Assembly (NCBI GenBank): GCA_017303805.1
Contig: JAFLBQ010000011.1
Span: forward strand, 1-64,000
From: Cytophagales bacterium
Lineage (GTDB): Bacteria; Bacteroidota; Bacteroidia; Cytophagales; Cyclobacteriaceae
Direction of reading: 5' to 3'
DNA: 64,000 nucleotides
Part shown: positions 44,101-51,500 of the stretch, in pieces
How positions within the stretch are numbered: position 1 is the stretch's first letter
How the letters are laid out: each line of letters begins with the position of its first letter
Made by a program: the position numbers and the translations under genes
Notes under the pieces: model-generated
Databases searched by the model: none
What the model was told of the DNA's origin: nothing
What the model saw: the letters and a program-made list of their open reading frames with translations, nothing else

Positions 44101-45241
44101 GCTTACAACACCTTATACTCAAAAACAAATGAAAGACCTGGCGCTAAGTGCATCGGTGGAACCTTCTACGGAGTTACGGATTAAGTTGGATGTAAAAAAG
44201 AATTCTACTACCGCCTTTCAGGAAATTTTCAGAATGGACTCAGCCGGCACCGCCTATCAATCGCTTAGCCCGAGCCGCATCGGGTCTTATAAAATTTCGA
44301 TCAACTCCATCAGCACCGCCTTTAAGAACAACGAAAGTCTTACCTCTACGGTGTTCCAACAGTTTGAACAGAACATTGCAATTATGCAAAACCGGTTTAC
44401 GGGTTTAACCGGCAACTCCTATGAAAGCCGCTCGCAAGATGTTCTTATCCCGGCCTTTCTTGCAGCCTATACCGGCAAATCAGCCGAAACACAGAGCCTC
44501 TCTCCCTTTCCGCGTATACCGGTGCCCGCCTGGCGCGTAGATTATACCGGCTTGAGCAAACTGGGCAACCTCAAAGATATTTTTCAATCCATCACCATTA
44601 ACCACGCATATGCCTCGGCCTATTCGGTGGTTAATTATTCCAACTCGCTAGAGTATGATAATGTGGGATTGAGTAACCCGATAGAAAATTATAACAAAGG
44701 CATATTTGCGAATAAAACTAATGCCAACGGGGAGTTAATACCGGTGTATGTAATTAGTCAGGTAACTATTAGCGAACAATTTACCCCGCTGATTGGCATA
44801 AACCTGCGCACCAAGAAAAAGCTGAATTTGAAATTTGAATATAAAACCAAGCGCGACCTGGCCCTTAATATTTCCAATTCGCAAATAACCGAACTCAACA
44901 GCAAAGATTGGTCGGTAGATGTAGGGTACACTAAAAACAACATGAAGTTGCCCTTTAAAACCGAGGGCCGTGTAATTACCCTCAAGAATGATGTTACATT
45001 TCAGATGACCATGAGTGTAACCAACAACCGCACCATACAACGAAAAATTGAAGAGATCAATACCGTTACCAACGGCAACATTAACTTTCAGTTGCGCCCC
45101 AATGTTAGCTACCTCGTAAATCAAAAACTGCGAGTACAGGCGTATTTGGAGCGCAGTGTAAACGAGCCCCTGGTTACCAACTCCTTCAGGCGCAGCACCA
45201 CGCGGGCCGGCTTTAAAATCTTATTTAATCTGGCGCAATAA
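38114..45241 (+). CDS. sprA: SprA, type IX secretion outer-membrane translocon
   Basis: The 2375-residue product has the size and character of SprA/Sov, the 36-stranded barrel that exports type IX secretion substrates and gliding adhesins. A signal peptide (cleavage near AMG-QQ) is followed by conserved stretches such as RGLIPKIYVSP, IPRGFVNLDFGGQFQ, DGDGTSFIDDFENTATPYSL and a long series of barrel strands ending FKILFNLAQ. The start is TTG, since no ATG or better codon occurs before the signal peptide. The genes porT, gldK-N and CTD-bearing cargo are not in the window. Confidence 0.97.
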   Translation: MTVRHRKILLLLGLFIGLSPWAMGQQPTAVPADTSRVRIVNPYKPVFRLRDRYGDPLSYYRSTSPLFLKDSKNLGFNLEIDTGRHYNLTEKIGSFNYRPPSSISFDEYNLEQDKLLKRNYWQTRSRALDGESAVSGRGLIPKIYVSPVLDRIFGGSYVELIPRGFVNLDFGGQFQKIENPSIPIRQQRNGGFEFDQQINLSVQGKVGEKLAVTTNFDNNNSFDFQNNMKVEYTGFKEDILKKLEIGNVSLPLNNSLITGSQNLFGVKAQMQFGKLYVTALATTQRGKQSSIKINGSTNGASQGRPFEIVGSNYDENRHFFLGQFFRDNFEGWLSTLPQITSGVNITRVEVYLLNRQNDTQTLRNVVGLMDMGESDKIYRTGVINANVAPRSPTANSANNLFTLLGSIPATSDGINQALEGLGLVNGTDFEKINSARKLAATEFTFHKELGYLTLQRKLQNDEALAVAFEYTYNGRAYKVGELSEDYGNKPEDQVAYLKLLRPRKIAIKDQQGRILPTWNLMMKNIYNLNVSGLTRDGFQLRVIYRDDRTGIDNPQLQEGDYARTQQLIRVFGLDRLNPYNDPQPDGNFDYVEKITINSETGTIIMPYLEPFNTALRELFAKEGNLALRDQMIRKYVYDTLYRTTKAEAELVTTKNKFYLTGSFKAGAGKEIIIQGFNISQGSVKVYAGGMPLTEGLDYTVDYNFGKLTILNEGILTSGKDIDITYEQQDPFAFQTRSLLGTRLDYKLSDDINIGSTLLYYNERPLVSRNLIGTEPARNLQYGLDFNMRKNSRLLTKMVDALPFLETKEPSTVTLNAEFAQLLPGTSNIVDGDGTSFIDDFENTATPYSLLSPQAWKLAAVPIAFDEAAGAPNDLRAGYRRAKLAWYQVDNLFYRAGGRFKPSNITEDYLKNHYVRAVPPKEIFPYFDPYVGNFFEQIFDMAYYPEERGPYNYNTNLNPQGRLNNPRNNWAGITTAIRTEVDFDKANIEYLEFWLLNPFINNAQGVIDDGVNPPKANTSGGKLLFHLGSISEDLIRDGKHGFENGLPADGDLSPLNVTETPWGFVTNKQYLNNAFDNNPAGRPNQDVGMDGIANAQEVDKFQTTFLNLLNPGARAIAQQDPSADDFKYFLGGDLDARDAKILERYKNFNNQDGNTPVLTGNEAFATSGTTIPDNEDLNQDNTLSDLEEYYSYSIDLRPGTLQVGSKYVVDAVTSAENPDATWYLFRIPVRQFDDVVGNIDGFKSIRYVRMVLTDFSEPVVLRMAKFRAVGNRWRRYTGNLEESRFGEPIEPNLDNFSVSVVNIEENGQQNGVKPGYIEPLRRDRDNTSAVQRRLNEQSVQMCVTELPDGDARAIYKNVSMDFFNYGRIKMFLSAYNSNLTKPIQDNKLVAFLRLGTDFDENYYEIELPLKITPPNVRSLEEVWPEENQIDLDLNELYSLKAKRDREGFNLSILYPQAGPEPAGKHGIRILGRPDLSQVRTMMIGIRNPRTNDGKTYDVCLWANELRLTDFDRTAGWAANVVLNTKLADLGTISTSLRHISFGYGGVQSKISERARGETTRYDVSANLNIDKLLPQWTGLKIPMFISYENNTINPKYDPANPDLRIQAALQSFATDGEREEYLKIIQDRTIRRSLNFNNVRKVKTREGATPHLWDVENFAFTYIFSEATQTNFNLRENTQRNYRGSVVWQYSPTFKGFEPFKESKGFKSPYFKLLKDFNFNPMPSTITVRGELDRSFNKMVYRNASSDAGSSLPNFQKYFVFNRFYNVRWSLTKALALDYASRVNAIIDEPDGDLDNRDSLQIVINNLKKLGRMKNFDQTLTATYTLPFEKLPLTNWLTAEYRNTAGYNWQAGPLEKDESLRLGNIIQNSQDQALSGRIDMVKLYNKIGFLKNINTPPRPARPPTTPPTKPAQPDTVKRPPDLKALKGVFRLLMSLRSITGTYTITEGTLLPGFMPEPYLFGLDKGWGAPGWGFALGQQENGFQKKAAQNGWLTTNNRLTTPYTQKQMKDLALSASVEPSTELRIKLDVKKNSTTAFQEIFRMDSAGTAYQSLSPSRIGSYKISINSISTAFKNNESLTSTVFQQFEQNIAIMQNRFTGLTGNSYESRSQDVLIPAFLAAYTGKSAETQSLSPFPRIPVPAWRVDYTGLSKLGNLKDIFQSITINHAYASAYSVVNYSNSLEYDNVGLSNPIENYNKGIFANKTNANGELIPVYVISQVTISEQFTPLIGINLRTKKKLNLKFEYKTKRDLALNISNSQITELNSKDWSVDVGYTKNNMKLPFKTEGRVITLKNDVTFQMTMSVTNNRTIQRKIEEINTVTNGNINFQLRPNVSYLVNQKLRVQAYLERSVNEPLVTNSFRRSTTRAGFKILFNLAQ

Positions 45242-45280
45242 ATAATTGTGGTTTCGGCAATTGGCAATTAACAATTGTTT

Positions 45281-45288
45281 TAATTTTG
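45281..45288 (+). promoter_or_regulatory. Bacteroidota -7 element before gcvH
   Basis: TAATTTTG matches TAnnTTTG and lies 22 bp before the gcvH ATG. A TTG at 45261-45263 is a candidate -33 element with a 17-base spacer, slightly short. It suggests gcvH has its own promoter as well as read-through from sprA. Confidence 0.45.
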
Positions 45289-45310
45289 AACCTACAAAAT
45301 TGAACCACAC

Positions 45311-45691
45311 ATGAGTATTCCTGCAAACCTAAAGTACACCAAAGATCACGAATGGATTAAAATAGATGGCACCATTGCCACCGTGGGCATTACCGATTTT
45401 GCCCAGGGCGAGTTGGGCGACATCGTGTATGTAGATATTACTTCGGTAGGGCAAACCCTTAATCAACACGATGTTTTTGGAACCGTAGAAGCTGTTAAAA
45501 CGGTTTCGGATTTGTTTATGCCCCTGAGCGGAAAAGTAGTGGAGTTCAATAAAGATTTGGAGGGCAATCCTGAAAAAGTGAACAACGATCCGTATGGTGA
45601 AGGCTGGATGGTGAAAGTTGAAATTTCAAGTGCAACCGAAGTAAATAGCCTACTCTCTGCAGATGAATACAAGGAACTTATTGGTAAATAA
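45311..45691 (+). CDS. gcvH: Glycine cleavage system H protein
   Basis: The 126-residue cytoplasmic lipoyl carrier shuttles the aminomethyl group between the P, T and L proteins. It starts with [14 protein letters not shown], and the lipoylated Lys63 lies in [20 protein letters not shown]-type motif is present as GEGWMVKVE. gcvP and gcvT are not in the window. lipA, the enzyme that completes lipoylation, is next downstream after a 107-bp repeat-rich gap, a functional pairing. kbl and tdh in this window feed glycine to the same system. Confidence 0.96.
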   Translation: MSIPANLKYTKDHEWIKIDGTIATVGITDFAQGELGDIVYVDITSVGQTLNQHDVFGTVEAVKTVSDLFMPLSGKVVEFNKDLEGNPEKVNNDPYGEGWMVKVEISSATEVNSLLSADEYKELIGK

Positions 45692-45798
45692 TAAACGTTA
45701 GTATAAAGTCTTTAGCCGATAGTCCATAGTTAGTAGTTGAACTTTATACTAAGGACTAAGGACTAAGGACTATATACTAACTACTCAAGACTATTTTA
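45692..45798. repeat. Intergenic repeat, ATAGTCCATAGT / GGACTAA family
   Basis: The 12-mer ATAGTCCATAGT at 45719-45730 is the same as that at 10820-10838. Three tandem copies of the unit AAGGACT lie at about 45750-45770. No gene is seen in this gap. Confidence 0.55.
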
Positions 45799-46683
45799 AT
45801 GATTGAACTACCCGTTATATCGCCCGAAGCAAAAAAGCGGAAACCCGATTGGCTGCGCGTAAAGTTGCCTGTGGGGCCCGAGTATGCCAAGGTGCGTAAG
45901 CTGGTGGACGAAAATAAACTTCATACCATTTGCGAAAGCGGCAATTGCCCCAACATGGGCGAATGCTGGGGCGCTGGTACTGCTACATTTATGATTTTGG
46001 GGAATGTTTGCACGCGCAGTTGCACCTTTTGTGCAGTGGCTACTGGCAGACCAACCGAATACGATGTGGAAGAACCATTGCGTGTTGCCGAAGCCATTAA
46101 AAAAATGGGTGTGAAACATGCGGTAATTACTTCGGTTAACCGCGATGAGTTAAAGGACCGGGGCGCAGAGGTGTGGTACCAAACCGTAGTGCAAACCAAA
46201 GCATTAAGTCCGCAAACCACCATCGAAACCTTAATACCCGATACGAAAGGAAACTGGGATGCACTTTATAGAATGATTGAAGGGGGCCAGGAGGTGGTGT
46301 CGCACAACATGGAAACCGTTGGCCGGTTGTACCGCATTGTGCGGCCACAAGCCAAATACGAACGTAGCCTGGAGCAAATCAAACGCATACGCGAGGCGGG
46401 CAAACGCACCAAGTCGGGCATTATGCTGGGCGTGGGCGAAACCAAAGAAGAAGTTTTTAAAGCCATGGATGATCTGGCTGCAAATGGTTTGATGATTTTA
46501 ACACTTGGGCAATACCTGCAACCTACCAAAATGCACTTAGAGGTGGCTGAGTTTATACACCCCGATACTTTCGCGATGTATAAAGAAGAAGGTTTAAAGC
46601 GTGGACTGAAGTATATAGAGTCCGGGCCACTGGTACGTTCCAGCTATCATGCCGAGCGGCATGTGCATGTGCCCTTCGAATAA
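45799..46683 (+). CDS. lipA: Lipoyl synthase
   Basis: The radical-SAM enzyme inserts two sulfurs into octanoyl chains on carrier proteins such as GcvH. Both iron-sulfur clusters are accounted for: Cys45, Cys50 and Cys56 ([12 protein letters not shown]) for the auxiliary cluster and Cys71, Cys75 and Cys78 (CTRSCTFC) for the SAM cluster. The C-terminal [10 protein letters not shown] carries the conserved RSSYHA serine. The 294 residues are a normal length. A weak hairpin follows the stop. Confidence 0.97.
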   Translation: MIELPVISPEAKKRKPDWLRVKLPVGPEYAKVRKLVDENKLHTICESGNCPNMGECWGAGTATFMILGNVCTRSCTFCAVATGRPTEYDVEEPLRVAEAIKKMGVKHAVITSVNRDELKDRGAEVWYQTVVQTKALSPQTTIETLIPDTKGNWDALYRMIEGGQEVVSHNMETVGRLYRIVRPQAKYERSLEQIKRIREAGKRTKSGIMLGVGETKEEVFKAMDDLAANGLMILTLGQYLQPTKMHLEVAEFIHPDTFAMYKEEGLKRGLKYIESGPLVRSSYHAERHVHVPFE

Positions 46684-46750
46684 TCATAAAACTCAGGTTG
46701 AGTGAGTTTTTAAAGAAGCCAAAAGAATACTGAACTCCGCTCCGTTTCAA

Positions 46751-47644
46751 TTACGGTTTCAGCCCTTTATCTATTCTGGATGTAGCCTGAACGATTAACT
46801 GCACACACGCGGCATAAATCTTCGGATCCACCAACTCAAAATCATCGGTAGGCTGGTGATAGTCTTTATGATCTTCCACCCCAAAATAAATGAATGGAAT
46901 TTTTGCGCGGTGAAACGGTCCGTGATCGGATGAGTTAACCCAGTTGTCCTGGCCTTTGTACACATCCGGGTCATCATGCCCCAACACAAGCTTTACTTTT
47001 TCGGTAGCTGCACCCACCAGGAATGGTTTTAGTTGCGGATAAAAAAATGTACCGCACGCAACCAACTCGCCTTTATCGGCCCGCGCTACCATATCCATAT
47101 TTATATTAACCACTATTTTTTCAAGTGCTACGGGCGGGTTGGCAACAAATGCCCGCGCACCCTGCAATCCCATTTCTTCGGCATCAAATGCAACCAGAAT
47201 CAGATTATGTTCTGGCGGATGTTTCGAAAAATATGCTGCAACCGCCAGAAGCGCGCTGGTGCCCGAAGCATTGTCATCGGTGCCATTGTAGATTTTTTCG
47301 TTGCGCACACCGAGGTGATCGTAATGTGCAGAAATAACCAGGTAAGAATCAGTACGGCCTTTAATTAAGCCGGCCACGTTTACGCCACTCACCTTTTCTT
47401 TGTTGCGGGTTTCAAACTCAAAAGGCAACTCGTAGCTGTTGCCTAGGGGTTGCAGCTTGTGTTGCAAAAACTTACTCTTTATAAATGCACGCGCTGCTGC
47501 ATTGCCCGGGGTGCCCGTTCTGCGGCCTTGCAGCGAATCCGAACTGAGTACCTTCAGATTGGCTAATAATTCGCTTTCGCTAACTAAATCCTGGGCTTGC
47601 GAAAGTACCGGAAACCAGAAAAGAATAAAGAGTAATAACCGCAT
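46751..47644 (-). CDS. Secreted M28-family zinc peptidase
   Basis: The 297-residue product has a signal peptide (cleavage near SQA-QD) and a compact M28 aminopeptidase domain: His107 and Asp109 in SAHYDHLG, the bridging Asp near 123-124 in GTDDNASGTSA, Glu156/157 in DAEEMGLQGA, and a late His in HKDYHQPTDD. These would bind two zinc ions and remove N-terminal residues from peptides. A separate, longer M28 gene lies upstream on the same strand, with a terminator between them. Confidence 0.9.
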   Translation of the reverse strand: MRLLLFILFWFPVLSQAQDLVSESELLANLKVLSSDSLQGRRTGTPGNAAARAFIKSKFLQHKLQPLGNSYELPFEFETRNKEKVSGVNVAGLIKGRTDSYLVISAHYDHLGVRNEKIYNGTDDNASGTSALLAVAAYFSKHPPEHNLILVAFDAEEMGLQGARAFVANPPVALEKIVVNINMDMVARADKGELVACGTFFYPQLKPFLVGAATEKVKLVLGHDDPDVYKGQDNWVNSSDHGPFHRAKIPFIYFGVEDHKDYHQPTDDFELVDPKIYAACVQLIVQATSRIDKGLKP

Positions 47645-47762
47645 ACGCTTATGTGTTAAAGTCGAAAGATAGGTGGATCGGGCTTATCAGAGAAAAAAAG
47701 ATTTCGCTTTAAAAAGCGCTGGCCTTCCTAAATTTTTACACAGGCAGCAACCGCAACGCTAC

Positions 47763-47801
47763 AAAAAAGGCTACTCCGTTTATCGCAACGAAGTAGCCTT
47801 T
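47763..47801 (-). terminator. Intrinsic terminator of the long M28 gene
   Basis: A 15-bp stem with one mismatch (47766-47780 with 47787-47801) and a six-base loop is followed on the minus strand by Ts. It lies 15 bp past the stop at 47816, so the two M28 genes are separate transcripts. Confidence 0.75.
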
Positions 47802-47815
47802 AGAAAGTTAAACAA

Positions 47816-49300
47816 TTACTTACCGGCCTTATCTACTACCAACCGCCCATCGCGATTGGCAATTTCCCAAGCCGCGTAAAATACGGTCTGTGTACGCTTG
47901 GCTAACAAATCGAATTCAATCTTATCCACTTCATCGCTTGGCTTGTGGTAGTCTTCGTGAATACCATCAAAATAGAAGATGATAGGAATGTTTTTCTTGG
48001 CGAAGTTCCAATGATCGGAGCGGTAGTAGATCCGATCCGGATGATCTTCGGCATTGTAGGTGTAATCGAAAAGAAGATTCGTGTAGGTTTTGTTGGTGGT
48101 TTCGCTTAAGGTGTGCAGTTCCGATGAGAGCCTGTCGGATCCGATTACATACACATACGGTGCACTGTCTTTGTGCTGAGGGTCTCTGCGACCAATCATG
48201 TCGATGTTCAGGTTAACAACCGTTTTATCCAGCGGATACACGGGGTTTTCTGAATAGTACTCAGAACCCAGCAAGCCTTTTTCTTCACCGGTAACAGTCA
48301 TAAACAAGATACTTCTGCGTGGCGTGTGTCCTTCTTGTTTAGCCTGCGCAAATGCCTTGGCTAACGCCAACACACCCACGGTGCCGGAACCATCATCATC
48401 GGCACCATTGTTAATTTTATCGCCTTGAGCGTTGGGCGAAATCCCGATATGATCGTAGTGCGCAGTTATTACCAGAACTTCATCCTTTTTATCAGTACCT
48501 TCCAAAAAGCCCAGTACGTTTTCGGATTTAACCTCGTAAGCCGAAACGGCTACCGAGTAAGACACTTGTGCCGGTTTTACCTTTGCCACTTTGGCTCCGG
48601 CCGATTTTTTTAGTTTGTCGTAGGTTGTATTAAAAAGTTTTCCGGCTGTTTCGGTAGAAACAAAGAACGCATTGGGGGCGCCACCGGCAGGTTTACGCAG
48701 GCTTACACCTCCACCTCTGAAATTGCGGGCCATGCCGGAAAAGCGTTGAAAATCTTCGGCCTTTTCTACGATGGCAAAAATAACTTTCGCGCCTTTTTCG
48801 CGCACCGCAGTAAGTGTGGGGTTGCGCATCATCGAAGCAGTAGGGTCTAATGCAACCAGCACGGCCTTATCTTTAACATCTACTTTTGCTAGTTCTTCGG
48901 CAGTGCCCGCCCCCAGGTAAACCAGTGGCAAGGTAACAGGGCCTCCCGTATCGCTTCCGCCAAACGAAACGTATTCGTCTGCGCGCAATTCGGTAGTTCC
49001 GGTTTTAATAGTAACCGTTGGTGCAGCCGATCCATACAGGGGCACGGGTTGATAGTAGCTTCCGTTTACGGGAGCCTTCAATCCTAAATCCTGAAAGTGG
49101 GCTGCAATAAAAGCAGCTGCCATTTTCTGTCCACGCTTTCCGGTTTCACGGCCTTCCAGTGCATCGGAAGCAAGAATAGAAAGATCGTCTTTCAGATTTT
49201 TTTCGGTAATAGTGGCCGCATACTTTACGGCTGCGGGATTTTGCTGGGCGAAGGCAACAATGCTGGTTGCCCATAATCCTAATAAGAGAATTTTCTTCAT
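47816..49300 (-). CDS. Secreted M28-family peptidase with inserted PA domain
   Basis: The 494-residue product has a signal peptide (cleavage near AFA-QQ), a protease-associated (PA) insert at about residues 115-245, and an M28 catalytic domain: TAHYDHIG near 280, GADDDGSGTVGVLALA near 300, VTGEEKGLLGSEY near 337, NIDMIGRRDP, and a late His in HEDYHKPSDE. It likely acts as an aminopeptidase outside the inner membrane. Its start is the ATG at 49300, with a candidate promoter upstream. Confidence 0.92.
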   Translation of the reverse strand: MKKILLLGLWATSIVAFAQQNPAAVKYAATITEKNLKDDLSILASDALEGRETGKRGQKMAAAFIAAHFQDLGLKAPVNGSYYQPVPLYGSAAPTVTIKTGTTELRADEYVSFGGSDTGGPVTLPLVYLGAGTAEELAKVDVKDKAVLVALDPTASMMRNPTLTAVREKGAKVIFAIVEKAEDFQRFSGMARNFRGGGVSLRKPAGGAPNAFFVSTETAGKLFNTTYDKLKKSAGAKVAKVKPAQVSYSVAVSAYEVKSENVLGFLEGTDKKDEVLVITAHYDHIGISPNAQGDKINNGADDDGSGTVGVLALAKAFAQAKQEGHTPRRSILFMTVTGEEKGLLGSEYYSENPVYPLDKTVVNLNIDMIGRRDPQHKDSAPYVYVIGSDRLSSELHTLSETTNKTYTNLLFDYTYNAEDHPDRIYYRSDHWNFAKKNIPIIFYFDGIHEDYHKPSDEVDKIEFDLLAKRTQTVFYAAWEIANRDGRLVVDKAGK

Positions 49301-49473
49301 GTGAATAAATTTGATTTTGAACCGCAGAAAATACCAGCGGCAAGGTCGAAATATAAGGGCTTTTTCTTTAGTAAGAACACGAATTGATTTGAATGGGAAC
49401 TGCCCTTGGTTATGTAATTTTTAATCTATCGATGGAACCAACACCTCGGACAAACGAGCGGATTGATTTAATT

Positions 49474-50508
49474 TCAAAGATATTTTTGCATTAACGTCAA
49501 CAACTGCAACTGGTTTCGGGCGCGCACCAGATTTTGTTCGGGGTAATGAATGGTGTAATAGGTATTGCCCCGCAGGTAATCGGCCAGAAATCGCAACGCC
49601 ATAATGTAGGTCATCATCTTTCCTGCAAAAGGTACGGCTTGCAGTTCTGTGGCCGACATAAATTCTTTCATTTGCAATAAATAACCTTCCGTAATGGCCT
49701 CATAAATCTCCTTGCGGAAATCAATCCGACCCAGATCGGCTTCTTCTTCGCTTACCGGGCTAACGCAGGTGCGCACCATGTCGCCTAAATCATAAATAAA
49801 ATACCCGGGCATCAGCGTATCTAAATCAATTACACAGGCGGCCTTACCAGTATTCTTATCAAATAAGATATTATTGATTTTCGTATCGTTATGAGTAATT
49901 CGAATCATCATGGAATTACCCCGCACCAACTCATTGTATTGGTTTACCAGAAACTGAAATTCTTTGGCCCGGCTAATCTCCGCGGCTGCCTGCTTAGTTA
50001 AAGCCGGTGGTGCTTGCGCCAACGCATGCTCAAATTGTTCGTAGCGCCAGTGCAGGTCATGAAAACGATCTAAGGTGGGCACAAATCCGGAGCTATCAAT
50101 TCCGTGCAGATTACGCGTAAACAAGCCAAACCCTTTCGCGGCTTCATGGGCTTGCTCCGATGAAGTAACAAAGTCAACCGTAAACGTATTTTCGATTAGC
50201 GGATAGGCCCGCCACGGAAATCCATCTTCGGCATAGATCAATTCGTTACCGGCCCCATCGCACAACGCGGTAAGAAACAGGTATGCGGGGTGGTGTGCTG
50301 CCAGGTAGTGCGCGGCTAACCGGTTATTGCCAGCTATCGCTTCGGGTTTGGTAAAAACATTTTTGTTAATGCGCTGCACAACCAACTTCTCATTCGCATC
50401 AACCAAAAAGGTTTGGTGAATATGGCCCGAGCCCAGGGGGTTAACAACTGCATTGGCTGAGATACCAAAAGCCTGCAGCACAACGGGTGGTAGTGCGGTT
50501 GTATTCAT
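49474..50508 (-). CDS. Sugar kinase of the aminoglycoside phosphotransferase (NahK-like) family
   Basis: The 344-residue product has the APH/choline-kinase fold: an N-terminal lobe with LVVQRINKNVF, the catalytic HNDTKINNIL near residue 206 and the metal-binding IDLDTLMPGY, followed by DLGDMVR. N-acetylhexosamine 1-kinases of this fold add phosphate to the anomeric carbon of sugars. It is 6 bp downstream of a nucleotidyltransferase gene, so the pair could take a free sugar to an NDP-sugar; that is inferred from context. It is not likely to be an antibiotic resistance gene. Confidence 0.82.
   Translation of the reverse strand: MNTTALPPVVLQAFGISANAVVNPLGSGHIHQTFLVDANEKLVVQRINKNVFTKPEAIAGNNRLAAHYLAAHHPAYLFLTALCDGAGNELIYAEDGFPWRAYPLIENTFTVDFVTSSEQAHEAAKGFGLFTRNLHGIDSSGFVPTLDRFHDLHWRYEQFEHALAQAPPALTKQAAAEISRAKEFQFLVNQYNELVRGNSMMIRITHNDTKINNILFDKNTGKAACVIDLDTLMPGYFIYDLGDMVRTCVSPVSEEEADLGRIDFRKEIYEAITEGYLLQMKEFMSATELQAVPFAGKMMTYIMALRFLADYLRGNTYYTIHYPEQNLVRARNQLQLLTLMQKYL
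49475..49482 (-). promoter_or_regulatory. Bacteroidota -7 element before the long M28 gene
   Basis: On the minus strand TATCTTTG matches TAnnTTTG exactly, and a TTG lies 18 bases further upstream. It sits at the 3' end of the sugar kinase gene and would give a leader of about 170 bases before the ATG at 49300. Confidence 0.45.
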
Positions 50509-50514
50509 GGCGTT

Positions 50515-51417
50515 TTACCAGAGCTTTTCGGGGTATTCGCCCTGCTGCACCAGATCCTTTATTTTTTTTGATACCGCCTCTTTATCTTCTTTATAGGTGA
50601 CTCCAAACCAGGTTTTGCCACCGGGTAGTACCTGTACTTTACCAAGCCCACGGGTAATCAGTTCGGTTACCATCAATGCAATGTAAAACTCGGCCGCAGG
50701 GTTGTGAATGTTGTTAGCCACAAACTCAACAAACATTTTCTCAGAAAGCTCGAAGGCACCAGGTTGAAAACCCCAACAGTTCATCGATACGGGAGCTACC
50801 GGACTTAGTATTTCATCGCCCTCCTTTCCCTTCGAGACAATTTTATCGCCTTCGCGCACAATGGTAGTAAGCTCGCGCATGCCAGTTAAAAATCCGTTTG
50901 CATCGGCCGTAGCCACACCGCGCGATACACTCCCATATTCGCTTAGCACATTGGCCAGCGTGTAGCCCACCATGGCATGGTGATTGGGAGGTGCGGTGCG
51001 AAAGAAGGCGGCCAGCGATTCAAATGCTTCGCGGCCATAAAAATCATCGGCATTGATAACGGCAAAGGGGCCATCAATTACTTCCTTGCCGCACAACATG
51101 GCATGCGTGGTGCCCCAGGGTTTTTTTCTATCCACCGGCAGAAATTGGGCCGGCACAAACTTCTCCAGCGATTGAACCACAAAATGCACCTCGGCTTTAC
51201 CTTGCAACTTGGGCAGAAAAATTTCTTTTACGGTTTCTTTAATCTCTTCGCGCACCACAAACACAATCCGGCCAAAGCCTGCACGTACGGCATCGTACAG
51301 CGAATAGTCCATAATGGTTTCGCCATTGGGGCCGAAGCCATCAATTTGTTTTATACCCCCGTACCGGCTGCCCATACCGGCTGCCATTACCAATAACGAA
51401 AACTTTTGTGGTTTCAA
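50515..51417 (-). CDS. Sugar-1-phosphate nucleotidyltransferase
   Basis: The 300-residue product has the pyrophosphorylase start LVMAAGMGSRYGGIKQIDGF at about residues 8-27, the metal-binding INADDFYGREAF near 120, and a conserved MNCWGFQPGAFE near 208. It lacks a beta-helix tail. The nucleotide and sugar used are unknown. The kinase gene follows by 6 bp and a sugar permease is divergent 83 bp away, suggesting a salvage route into a sugar nucleotide. Confidence 0.85.
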   Translation of the reverse strand: MKPQKFSLLVMAAGMGSRYGGIKQIDGFGPNGETIMDYSLYDAVRAGFGRIVFVVREEIKETVKEIFLPKLQGKAEVHFVVQSLEKFVPAQFLPVDRKKPWGTTHAMLCGKEVIDGPFAVINADDFYGREAFESLAAFFRTAPPNHHAMVGYTLANVLSEYGSVSRGVATADANGFLTGMRELTTIVREGDKIVSKGKEGDEILSPVAPVSMNCWGFQPGAFELSEKMFVEFVANNIHNPAAEFYIALMVTELITRGLGKVQVLPGGKTWFGVTYKEDKEAVSKKIKDLVQQGEYPEKLW

Positions 51418-51500
51418 GATTTTTAAAAGAATTAGGTTAGCTATTGTTTTACAAGTTGCAAAAATAGAAGTTTACTTATTAAAGTCTAACCCCGCTACCT

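Noticed and set aside
44735-45124. Minus-strand frame of 129 codons at the 3' end of sprA
   Set aside because: It is antisense to conserved barrel strands of SprA and has no independent support.
49474-50508. Aminoglycoside resistance gene
   Set aside because: The fold is shared with aminoglycoside phosphotransferases, but the neighbouring nucleotidyltransferase and sugar permease point to a sugar kinase.
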